64,000 nt of DNA from Croceimicrobium sp965656185. GTDB taxonomy: Bacteria; Bacteroidota; Bacteroidia; Flavobacteriales; Schleiferiaceae. Below the pieces are notes generated by a model. It had not been told where the DNA came from and did no database searches. It saw nothing but the letters and a program-made list of their open reading frames with translations. Of the stretch, positions 17,836 through 25,440 are shown in pieces (position 1 is the stretch's first letter; every line of letters begins with the position of its first letter). The position numbers and the translations under genes were made by a program. Location: positions 1-64,000 of the forward strand of contig CBFHJH010000001.1 in NCBI GenBank assembly GCA_965656185.1, read 5' to 3'.

Positions 17836-19301
17836 ATTTCGCCACCTCTTAAGTAGGAACCGAAAAGATCGGCGAAGTTGAAGCCTTCCTCGATCTTTTC
17901 TTTATTCAGCTTGGCATGCTCGGCAAGAGCCCAAAGAATCAGTTCCATCAAGAAGTATTTGTCACTCTCACTAGCGCTAGATTGATTCATTTCCACGATC
18001 TGTAGCAATGGTCCCACTGACTCCAAAGTCTTTCGATAATCGCTATCACTAGCTTCGAAAAGGAGGTCTACTGTATTGCCTTGGCTAAACCAGTTTAAAA
18101 GTCCGTGATAGGGGTTTTGCGCATCGCCAGACTTCAGCTTATCGAGAGGAGGGAAGTATTCGGGGAGTAAATTCTTCACTGCCGCACCGATCAGATTTTC
18201 GGCTACGATACCCGCGCCTTCTTGCTCACCTTCATATACCAATTCTACTTTTCCGGTGATGGCCGGGATAATTCCCATGAAGTCATTTAAGCGAACCTGC
18301 GTTTGCTTGCTTCCGTCCACCAGGGAACGTCTTTCGGCCGTGCTAATCAAGTTTTCCAATGCCGAAATAGTCAAGCGGGTAGAAACCCCACTTTTAGCAT
18401 CGATGAACTCATTGTCGCGCGCTTCAAAAGCAATTTGTTCTAAGAGTGACAAAGCCACTTCAGGTATCTCTACCCGCTCTCTCTGCGCTGGATTTAAACG
18501 AGCTTCTTGGCGGGTAATCTTGGCTGCCGTAGCAATGTCTTTTGGATAATGGGTGAGAATCTGGCTGCCGATACGGTCCTTAAGCGGGGTTACGATAGAG
18601 CCTCGATTGGTGTAATCTTCCGGATTTGCGGTAAACACGAATTGCAGATCTAAAGGCAACCGAAGTTTAAAGCCTCTAATTTGTATGTCGCCTTCTTGTA
18701 AGATGTTAAATAGAGCCACTTGGATACGGGCTTGTAGGTCGGGCAACTCGTTAATAACGAAGATGCCCCGATTTGCCCGAGGAATCATACCAAAATGAAT
18801 GGTTCTCTCATCGGAGTATGGAAGCTTGAGGTTAGCTGCCTTGATGGGATCGACATCGCCAATAAGGTCAGCCACACTAACATCTGGAGTGGCTAATTTC
18901 TCATAATAACGCTCATCTCGATGAAGCCAACTAATGGGGCAGTTATCCCCCTTTTCGGCAATAAGATCTTGTCCCTGTCGGCTGATCGGATTGAGGGGAT
19001 CGTCATTGATCTCATTGCCAGCGATCACGGGAATATATTCATCCAGTAAGGCGGTCATTTGCCTTGCCATTCTAGTTTTAGCCTGCCCTCTCAGACCAAG
19101 GAAGTTAATATTATGGCCGGCTAAGATCGCCCGCTCCACGTCGGGAATCACCGTATTTTCATAGCCATGAATCCCATCAAAAACGGTCTTTCCTGCCGTT
19201 AGGGTTTTGATGAGGTTGTCTCTTAGTTCTGTTTTTATATCCTTGGATTGGTAGCCGCTTTTCTTAAGGGCGCCGAGGGTCTTGATTTTGTTGATATCCA
19301 T
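17832..19301 (-). CDS. MoxR/magnesium-chelatase-like AAA+ ATPase
   Basis: A 489-residue cytoplasmic AAA+ protein of the MoxR/ChlI group, which act as chaperones or complex-remodelling enzymes with a VWA partner. The P-loop region reads GLRGQAKTR (about residue 70-78), with Ala where the canonical motif has Gly before Lys. Walker B is FVINELPDL, with Asn before Glu. Sensor 1 (TANPEDYTNRG) and the Arg-finger region (PLKDRIG) are present. The gene follows the VWA gene with one base between them, a clear operon. The nature of the client complex is unknown; cobalt or magnesium chelation is not implied because no tetrapyrrole genes are nearby. Confidence 0.85.
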   Translation of the reverse strand: MDINKIKTLGALKKSGYQSKDIKTELRDNLIKTLTAGKTVFDGIHGYENTVIPDVERAILAGHNINFLGLRGQAKTRMARQMTALLDEYIPVIAGNEINDDPLNPISRQGQDLIAEKGDNCPISWLHRDERYYEKLATPDVSVADLIGDVDPIKAANLKLPYSDERTIHFGMIPRANRGIFVINELPDLQARIQVALFNILQEGDIQIRGFKLRLPLDLQFVFTANPEDYTNRGSIVTPLKDRIGSQILTHYPKDIATAAKITRQEARLNPAQRERVEIPEVALSLLEQIAFEARDNEFIDAKSGVSTRLTISALENLISTAERRSLVDGSKQTQVRLNDFMGIIPAITGKVELVYEGEQEGAGIVAENLIGAAVKNLLPEYFPPLDKLKSGDAQNPYHGLLNWFSQGNTVDLLFEASDSDYRKTLESVGPLLQIVEMNQSSASESDKYFLMELILWALAEHAKLNKEKIEEGFNFADLFGSYLRGGEI

Positions 19302-19302
19302 A

Positions 19303-20406
19303 TTAGATCTTTCGCTTGCGATTGTTTTCGTAATCCTGAAAAATAAACTCGCCCAAACCTTTCAGGCCAGTGTAGAAAGCCTTGCCTTTATTGGCCTGGG
19401 TAAAGTTTTCTACGAACTGTTGGAGGTAAGGGTCTTGGGCGATCATGAAGGTGGTAATGGGGATATTAGCTCTTCGGCAGGCGGCGGCTCGATTGTAGCA
19501 TTTGCCTACGATATATTCGTCTAGGCCGAAACTGTTTTTATAGTATGAACCATCTCTTTCGTGCAGACAGCTAGGTTTTCCATCGGTGATCATAAAGATC
19601 TGCTTGTTCGCATTCTTTTTCTTGCGTAAGAGGTCCATGGCTAGGTCTAAACCAGCTACCGTATTGGTGTGATAAGGTCCAACTTTTAAATAAGGTACCT
19701 CCTCTAAACTGATCTGCCATGCATCATTGCCAAAGACAATGATATCCAAACTGTCTTTGGGGTATTTACGCTTGATAAACTCTGCCAAAGCCAGTGCTAC
19801 TCGTTTGGCTGGGGTTATGCGGTCTTCGCCATATAAGATCATCGAATGACTGATATCGATCATTAGCACCGTACTAACTTGGCTTTTGTGATACTGTTCT
19901 TCAACTACTAAGTCGTCCTGATTAATGCTAAAATTATCGATTCCGCCATTGGCATAAGCGTTCTTAACGCTCTGCTGCATATCGATTTGATCGATGCTAT
20001 CGCCAAATTGAAAAGGTCGATGATCGCTGCTTGTTTCATCGCCTGGCCCCGTATATTTCGTTTGATGATTACCGGTCTGACTCTTTTTAAGCTTACCAAA
20101 AACCTGCTCTAAGGCCCTCTGGCGAATAGAACGCTCAGTTTTAGCGGTCATGCTTAATCCACCGGGACCTGTGCCATCGTCTATTTCTTCCCGTAGAAAC
20201 CCTTTCTTTTTAAGGTCCTCGATAAAGTCGTCGATGGTGTAATCCTTGGTGCTCAGATTATATTCTTGATCAAGCTCTCGGAGCCAATCGATCGCCTCAT
20301 CCACATCGCCGGAGGTATGCAATAAAAGTTCCTTGAAAACATCGAGGAGCTTTTCAAATGTACTTTTTCCTTTACCGGAATATTGAGTAAAACGCAGTCC
20401 TTGCAT
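19303..20406 (-). CDS. VWA-domain protein, partner of the MoxR-type ATPase
   Basis: A 367-residue protein with an N-terminal helical region (about 1-150) and a von Willebrand factor A domain (about 170-350). The metal-ion-dependent adhesion site is visible as DISHS (VLMIDISHSM), with the later acidic residue in MITDGKPS. VWA proteins recruit clients to MoxR ATPases through this metal site. No signal peptide or membrane span is seen, so it should be cytoplasmic. It lies directly before the ATPase gene and 67 bases after the small acidic protein gene. Confidence 0.85.
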   Translation of the reverse strand: MQGLRFTQYSGKGKSTFEKLLDVFKELLLHTSGDVDEAIDWLRELDQEYNLSTKDYTIDDFIEDLKKKGFLREEIDDGTGPGGLSMTAKTERSIRQRALEQVFGKLKKSQTGNHQTKYTGPGDETSSDHRPFQFGDSIDQIDMQQSVKNAYANGGIDNFSINQDDLVVEEQYHKSQVSTVLMIDISHSMILYGEDRITPAKRVALALAEFIKRKYPKDSLDIIVFGNDAWQISLEEVPYLKVGPYHTNTVAGLDLAMDLLRKKKNANKQIFMITDGKPSCLHERDGSYYKNSFGLDEYIVGKCYNRAAACRRANIPITTFMIAQDPYLQQFVENFTQANKGKAFYTGLKGLGEFIFQDYENNRKRKI

Positions 20407-20473
20407 AGGGTGAAGTTGCTAATTAAAACCCAAGTTCCCAAGGAAGGTTTTCTAAAATGATCGCTTGATAGCT

Positions 20474-20728
20474 TTAGTTGATGGACCCCATTACTCGTTC
20501 CATAAATTTATTTAGGGCCTCTTTTCGGCTGGTGCCGGATTGAATGTCTTTATGCACCTCTAAGGCACCGTAAAAATTAGACATTAGTTCGCCAATTACT
20601 TCAAGCTCTTCGTCTTTCATGCCTTTGGCATCTGCCATATGCTCTAATAATTCAATAGTTTCGTTAACCCAGTCTTCATCATTAGCTTCGATGAAGTCTA
20701 CCGCGTGTTTTATTATTGGTAATCTCAT
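20474..20728 (-). CDS. Small acidic conserved protein (DUF6952-like)
   Basis: An 84-residue, acidic, helix-rich protein with no signal peptide or Cys. Its pattern (MRLPIIKHAVDFIE, LEVIGELMSNFYGALEVHK, ALNKFMERVMGSI) fits a small family I associate with DUF6952 in Bacteroidota, from memory only. Function unknown. It is first in a leftward unit with the VWA and MoxR genes and has its own exact -7 box at 20745-20752. Confidence 0.78.
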   Translation of the reverse strand: MRLPIIKHAVDFIEANDEDWVNETIELLEHMADAKGMKDEELEVIGELMSNFYGALEVHKDIQSGTSRKEALNKFMERVMGSIN

Positions 20729-20744
20729 ATATCTTGATTTTTAA

Positions 20745-20752
20745 CAAAAGTA
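20745..20752 (-). promoter_or_regulatory. -7 promoter element for the small acidic protein/VWA/MoxR unit
   Basis: On the minus strand, TACTTTTG matches TAnnTTTG exactly, 16 bases before the ATG at 20728. No clear -33 box was found. Confidence 0.4.
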
Positions 20753-20820
20753 ACATTAGCCGGTAACTATCAGATTAAAATAACTATAGCTTTTAATTAT
20801 AATTTAATCACAAAGCAGAC

Positions 20821-21228
20821 ATGGCAAGAATTTCAAATTTAGAGTATCAAGGTGCACTTCGTACTAAATTACAACATATCCGTTCGGGAAAGGAGATCAT
20901 TACCGATGCCCCACTCGATAATAAAGGCAAGGGTGAGGCTTTTTCTCCAACCGATTTGGTGGCAAGTGCCTTAGTCTCTTGTGCAATTACGGTGATGGGT
21001 ATTCGGGCTCAGCAAGAAGGCTTTGAAATAGAGGAGTGCAGCGCAAGCGTCGAAAAGGAAATGGGCAATGCACCAAGAAAAATAAATGGCATCACCATCC
21101 ACTTTAAGTTAAAAGCGGATTGTGACGCCAAAATGAGAAAAGTCTTGGAAGGAATCGGTCGAAACTGTCCGGTAGCAAAAAGCTTAGCTCCTGAATTAAC
21201 ACAAGACTTGTTGTTTAACTGGCTTTAG
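20821..21228 (+). CDS. OsmC/Ohr-family peroxiredoxin-like protein
   Basis: A 135-residue cytoplasmic protein of the OsmC superfamily, which reduces organic hydroperoxides with two Cys residues. Both reactive Cys are in place: Cys in LVSCAITVMG (about residue 58) and Cys in GRNCPVAKSL (about 120). The length is typical. It is the YhfA-like/OsmC branch rather than strict Ohr, judged by the LVASALVSC pattern. Its stop overlaps the stop of the converging T9SS-exported gene by four bases. Confidence 0.88.
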   Translation: MARISNLEYQGALRTKLQHIRSGKEIITDAPLDNKGKGEAFSPTDLVASALVSCAITVMGIRAQQEGFEIEECSASVEKEMGNAPRKINGITIHFKLKADCDAKMRKVLEGIGRNCPVAKSLAPELTQDLLFNWL

Positions 21229-22502
21229 TGGGTAAGCATTAATTTTTCGGTAAATACTCCATTCTCCGTATTCATTTTAAGCAGGTAAATACCGGAAGGG
21301 AAATCAGCGATCGAGTAGCTCGCCTGTGCTACGGAACGGTACATTAACTTTCCTCCCATGGATAGTATTTCAATGCTATTTAGGTCCAAATCTGATTCGA
21401 TCTGAAAGGCACGGTGGGCCGGATTGGGATAAACCTTCAACTTATGGAGAGGGCTCTTGGTTTGGCCGATATTGCCCTGCCCATTCTTATAAACATCTTT
21501 AAAGTTCAGCGCCGCAAACATATAGCCTCCTGCTTCTTGGAACACACGAACAGCGTTGGTGCCAAATGGATCTATTGGTAAGTTCAGGCTGTCTACGGTC
21601 CATGAATTACCGCGATCGTCCGAAAAAAAGATTTCGGTTCGAGTATTCTGACCTTTAGAGGTCGGGCTAAGCCAAATTTTATCGCCAATGGCATAAATAC
21701 GATTTACTCCCCTTTTCAAACCAAATGCACCGGTACCTAGTAAATTTTGCAAGTAAATGGTGTCCCAGCTTTGAGCTGAGTTGGCGCTGCGGTATAAAAC
21801 CCAATCAAGATTAAAGTCGTTTCCAGCTACGAAAATATTTCCTCCCGATTTATAAATGTGACTACTGGCAATTAGGGGTAGGTTATTGTTAGCGGGCACG
21901 GTATAAGTCGATTTTGGTATTGTGAGGAATTCGAAGGCGCCACTCTTAACCGCCCACAAAGTATCATTAGCAATATCCCAACCACTCATTTGATTAATGT
22001 TGGCGTAGGCATCTACGTGATAAACAGATGAGTCTTTATGTCGCCATTGAAAGGCATTGGGTATGTTAAACTGATAGAAAATATAATCACCAAGCATCTC
22101 TGCTTTTATAACCGAGGCTTTATAACTGGCATTAACGGCACTTCCAGGCATGCCCAAAGTGTCTATGGTCCAACTTAGCCCTTTATCGGTGCTAAAATAT
22201 TGGTAGCCACCGGCCGCGCCACTTACTGATGTTGAGACGTACAATTTTTGATCTAATTCATAAATAAAGCTTGGGGCACCGGTAAAGCTCGTATTTAGAC
22301 TAGTCCAATTATCGCCATAATCGTCGGAGTAAACCATACCTTTCAAGAAAGTGTGAGCGAATAGTCGACCCTGGTGTTCCAAAAAGGCATCGATGGCCTC
22401 GATAGAGGGATTATTTAAGCCATTGGTAACCCCACACGAATCCCACTGCGCTTGGGAATTTAGTCCTAGAATGACAAGTAAGGGAAAGTATAAGTGCCTC
22501 AT
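21225..22502 (-). CDS. Secreted BNR/sialidase-repeat-like protein with T9SS sorting domain
   Basis: A 425-residue exported protein. The signal peptide is about 1-18 (LVILGLNSQAQ). At least three Asp-box-like motifs of the form SxDxGxxW are visible (SDDYGDNWTS, STDKGLSWTI, SDDRGNSWTV), as found in beta-propeller BNR/sialidase-type proteins. The last about 75 residues are a type A T9SS sorting domain (LKVYPNPAHRAFQIE ... PSGIYLLKM). No sialidase catalytic Arg triad or acid/base residues could be recognised, so an enzyme activity should not be assumed. It probably stays on the cell surface or is released. Confidence 0.82.
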   Translation of the reverse strand: MRHLYFPLLVILGLNSQAQWDSCGVTNGLNNPSIEAIDAFLEHQGRLFAHTFLKGMVYSDDYGDNWTSLNTSFTGAPSFIYELDQKLYVSTSVSGAAGGYQYFSTDKGLSWTIDTLGMPGSAVNASYKASVIKAEMLGDYIFYQFNIPNAFQWRHKDSSVYHVDAYANINQMSGWDIANDTLWAVKSGAFEFLTIPKSTYTVPANNNLPLIASSHIYKSGGNIFVAGNDFNLDWVLYRSANSAQSWDTIYLQNLLGTGAFGLKRGVNRIYAIGDKIWLSPTSKGQNTRTEIFFSDDRGNSWTVDSLNLPIDPFGTNAVRVFQEAGGYMFAALNFKDVYKNGQGNIGQTKSPLHKLKVYPNPAHRAFQIESDLDLNSIEILSMGGKLMYRSVAQASYSIADFPSGIYLLKMNTENGVFTEKLMLTH

Positions 22503-22565
22503 AATTAAATTTTTAACTAATGTAAATATATTCTCTCCCTATAGAAATAAGGCATATGCCTTAGA

Positions 22566-23627
22566 TTACCATAAACTATACTGGCCTTTTGGAATGGCTT
22601 TAAAATGGCTACGGTCGTAGTCTATCTTTCTTGCCTTAGGGAAGTGTTTTTTTTTCGCTAGGTTGATGCTTTGCTTAATTTGTTTGGCGACATTCCCGGA
22701 GCCTTTCATCCTCCGGCCAAATTGGGAATCATTGAGCTTGCCGCCGTGGCACTCCTTGACCAAGTTTAGGACTTTGTCGCTGCGGTCGGGATAATGTTCT
22801 TGCAACCAGGGTTTAAATATCTCCACTAATTGACCATTAAGTCGCAGGAGGGTATGGCCAATAGTATAGGCACCAGCTTGAGCCGCAACTTTGCTAATAG
22901 CCATCACTTCATGACTATTAAGCCCTGGGATGATGGGGGCAATCATTACCATGGTGGGTACACCCAATTCTCGGAGAGAACTGATTAATTTGAGCCTTTG
23001 CTTTACGCTAGCAGTGCGAGGTTCCATTTTTTGCCGCAGTTTTTCATCGAGACTGTTCAAGCTAATCGCTACTTGTACCAAGCCTTTTTCCGCTAAAGGT
23101 TTCAGAAGGTCGAAGTCGCGTTTTAAGAGCGCATTCTTGGTGATGATTCCTACCGGGTTTCCGTATTCTAAAAATACCTGAAGAAGCTTTCGAGTGAGGC
23201 CTAACTTTGCTTCTAATGGTTGATAGCAGTCAGTATTGCCCGAGAGCATGATGGGTTCGCCCTGCCAATTTTTTTTATTTAGGTGTTGATGAAGTAGGGC
23301 GACGGCGTTTTCCTTAACCAGAATTTTCCTTTCGAAATCCAAACCGGCATTCATTGACCAATAGCTATGGCTATTGCGGGCGTAACAATAAGAACAACCG
23401 TGTTCGCAACCCTGATAGGGGTTCAGGCTCCAGCGGTGACCAATGTCGGGGCTCTTTACTTCATTGACCAAGCTCTTGGCCTGCACCAGAGTGAAGCTAG
23501 TTTTTTGATCGCTAAATGGATTTTCCCCATCCTGTTTTAAATGCTCTAGATACTCAGGATCTTGATGGTATTCTTGGCTAGAAAAAGGATTATGGATATG
23601 GGTTTGACTACCGCGCCCCTTGATCAT
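22566..23627 (-). CDS. PA0069-family radical SAM protein
   Basis: A 353-residue cytoplasmic enzyme of the radical S-adenosylmethionine superfamily. The cluster-binding Cys triplet CEHGCSYC is at residues 74, 78 and 81. It is followed by SAM-site features (MLSGNTDCYQP) and a TIM-barrel pattern (VGIITKNALLKRDFDLL, VPTMVMIAPIIPGLN). The spacing resembles spore-photoproduct-lyase-like (SplB-like) proteins and the opening NPYQGCEHGCSYCYAR is diagnostic of the PA0069 family, whose reaction is unknown. Its first 20 bases overlap the end of the upstream XRE/S24 regulator, so the two are translated together. Confidence 0.88.
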   Translation of the reverse strand: MIKGRGSQTHIHNPFSSQEYHQDPEYLEHLKQDGENPFSDQKTSFTLVQAKSLVNEVKSPDIGHRWSLNPYQGCEHGCSYCYARNSHSYWSMNAGLDFERKILVKENAVALLHQHLNKKNWQGEPIMLSGNTDCYQPLEAKLGLTRKLLQVFLEYGNPVGIITKNALLKRDFDLLKPLAEKGLVQVAISLNSLDEKLRQKMEPRTASVKQRLKLISSLRELGVPTMVMIAPIIPGLNSHEVMAISKVAAQAGAYTIGHTLLRLNGQLVEIFKPWLQEHYPDRSDKVLNLVKECHGGKLNDSQFGRRMKGSGNVAKQIKQSINLAKKKHFPKARKIDYDRSHFKAIPKGQYSLW

Positions 23628-24411
23628 TCATCTGCAGCTTCAATTCTTTTAACTCCGATTTTATTTCTTCCATGTTTTGCATCATCTGGCGGTAATTTTG
23701 ATCCTGGATATCATTCTCGGTAGGAACCTGAAAACTAAGCACCCCCTTGGCATGCCATACTTCTAATATCTCCAGAGCGTCTAGGTAGTAAGGTTTGTAA
23801 TCGCGGTTATCGGATTTGAGTAAAAGCCGGTTATTTGGAGTCAGTTCATTTTCTACCCGTTTGTAAACGATGCCATCATTGAGCGTGAGTAATAGATAGC
23901 ATTCGTTTTTTTTGATGGTTTCCCAATTTTCAACAAACTCTCCGATGATATAAGAGCCAGGCTGCACTGGGAGCATAGAGTCACCCTCGATCTGGAAAAT
24001 ACGTAAAGAGCCGCTTTGTTGTAGTTCGGGTAGGGGTAAACTGATCGATTTCAAACCTTCGATGTACTCGCTATCGGCATAGCCCTGTGTGTACCCGGCT
24101 GCTGCTTTTTGCGGGATTAGGCTAATTAACTCCTCTCCATTAGGGTCCACGGTAATCGGTAATACCCGCAGGGGGTATTCTCGTCTTCCACCTCGCGGAG
24201 CTTGTTTGTCTAGCGGTTTGTAGAGTAATTCTTCTAAGGATACGTCGAAAAGATGACAAAGCACTTGGAGCGTGTCTAATCGTGGTTCGGTCCGACCATC
24301 TTCATACGCTCCGATCAGACTGCGGTTTACAACTAATTTATCGGCTAAATTTGCTTGTGTCCAGCTCTTGGACTTCCTTAAAAAGCGAATATTGGCTCCT
24401 AATGATTTCAT
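23608..24411 (-). CDS. XRE-type repressor with S24/LexA-like C-terminal domain
   Basis: A 267-residue regulator. Residues about 5-62 form an XRE/Cro helix-turn-helix (SWTQANLADKLVVNRSLIGAYEDGRTEP). Residues about 130-225 form a LexA/UmuD-like S24 domain, with likely catalytic Ser145 (EGDSMLP) and Lys184 (VYKRV). An Ala105-Gly106 pair (KAAAGYTQ) stands where LexA-type proteins cleave themselves. This suggests a repressor inactivated by autocleavage after DNA damage, although many family members of this shape act without cleavage. A short helical tail (about 240-267) follows. It precedes and overlaps the radical SAM gene, which fits a damage-linked pair. Confidence 0.85.
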   Translation of the reverse strand: MKSLGANIRFLRKSKSWTQANLADKLVVNRSLIGAYEDGRTEPRLDTLQVLCHLFDVSLEELLYKPLDKQAPRGGRREYPLRVLPITVDPNGEELISLIPQKAAAGYTQGYADSEYIEGLKSISLPLPELQQSGSLRIFQIEGDSMLPVQPGSYIIGEFVENWETIKKNECYLLLTLNDGIVYKRVENELTPNNRLLLKSDNRDYKPYYLDALEILEVWHAKGVLSFQVPTENDIQDQNYRQMMQNMEEIKSELKELKLQMNDQGAR

Positions 24412-24510
24412 CCTCCGGTTATTTTTTTTGCTAAAATAAAAAGAATGATAAAAATATAAGCATATAATTTACGCTCTTGAACATTTTACTTTGCATTGTA
24501 TTCTTTGGGT

Positions 24511-25362
24511 ATGGAAAAAATTAAATCGATCATAGATGCGGCCCCCGCCCATATGCCGGGCCTTAAAACCTGGCGAGCTTTACCACAGCGTCGCATGGAC
24601 GAATTAGATCCTTTTCTATTTCTCAATCACCACGGACCAGAACATTTTGAACCTAATAACAATGGATTACCCTTTGGTCCTCACCCGCACAGGGGTTTCG
24701 AAACGCTTACCTTTATTGTTAAAGGGGAGCTGGTTCATAAAGATAGCGAGGGTTTTAGCAGTCGTATTACCACAGGCGGCGCACAATGGATGACCGCTGG
24801 AGCAGGAATCGTTCATTCAGAAACCTCTTCTGAGCAATTCTTAAAAGAAGGAGGGGAGATCGAGGTCCTTCAGTTATGGATCAATTTACCCGCGGCAAAG
24901 AAGAATAGTCCGGCCCATTATCAAGGAATAAAGGAAAGTCAAATTCCACACATCGAATTAAAGCAGGGCGTAATGCTCGATCTGATCTGCGGAACTTGGG
25001 CCGAGCAAAGCGGTCCGGTTGAAAGTCCATACCCTCAATTCATGTCTACTTTGAGGATGGAGACCAACACAGAAATAGACTTGGATCTTGCCGCTAATGA
25101 ACAGACTTTATTCTATTTGGTTTCCGGAGAAATCGAATTGGAAGGACAAGTGATAGGTAAACGGCAATTGGTGCAATTGGATCCATCCGCCGAAAGGCTA
25201 AATATTAAGGCCCAAAGTGACACCTACATTATTTACGGCCACGCTAAGCCTTTAAATGAGCCTATTGCCGCACAGGGTCCCTTTGTGATGAATACGCAGG
25301 CGGAGATCCAACAAGCTTTTATGGATTATCAAGCAGGAAAGATGGGGGTTTGGCGCGATTAG
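24511..25362 (+). CDS. Pirin-family protein
   Basis: A 283-residue bicupin. I take ATG 24511 (MEKIKSIIDAAP) over the TTG five codons upstream. The N-terminal cupin has the metal ligands in PHPHRGFET (His) and GIVHSE (His, Glu). The C-terminal cupin is shorter. Bacterial pirins have been reported as quercetin dioxygenases or as modulators of pyruvate dehydrogenase; neither can be assigned here. It diverges from the XRE/S24 gene across a 99-base AT-rich spacer. TACTTTG at 24488-24494 is a possible but one-base-short -7 box. Confidence 0.88.
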   Translation: MEKIKSIIDAAPAHMPGLKTWRALPQRRMDELDPFLFLNHHGPEHFEPNNNGLPFGPHPHRGFETLTFIVKGELVHKDSEGFSSRITTGGAQWMTAGAGIVHSETSSEQFLKEGGEIEVLQLWINLPAAKKNSPAHYQGIKESQIPHIELKQGVMLDLICGTWAEQSGPVESPYPQFMSTLRMETNTEIDLDLAANEQTLFYLVSGEIELEGQVIGKRQLVQLDPSAERLNIKAQSDTYIIYGHAKPLNEPIAAQGPFVMNTQAEIQQAFMDYQAGKMGVWRD

Positions 25363-25380
25363 GGCAAGCTTAATCACAGA

Positions 25381-25398
25381 TGCTAGGCATTTCTAGCA
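25381..25398. repeat. Short perfect inverted repeat before the TPR/OmpA gene
   Basis: TGCTAG and CTAGCA are separated by six bases, 43 bases before the ATG. There is no T tract, so it is not an obvious terminator. It may be an operator or chance. Confidence 0.3.
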
Positions 25399-25440
25399 GC
25401 TTTCATCATATTTGTATGGTTCTTGTTCTAGATAAATCCT

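Noticed and set aside
17832..20728. MoxR/VWA unit as a defence system
   Set aside because: No nuclease, effector or phage-related gene is linked; housekeeping neighbours and family patterns fit a chaperone pair better.
21225..22502. Sialidase activity for the BNR-like protein
   Set aside because: Asp-box motifs alone do not give activity, and the catalytic Arg triad was not found.
1518..22502. T9SS locus in this window
   Set aside because: Two cargo proteins carry sorting domains, but no porin-like or motor genes (sprA, gldK-N, porV) are seen.
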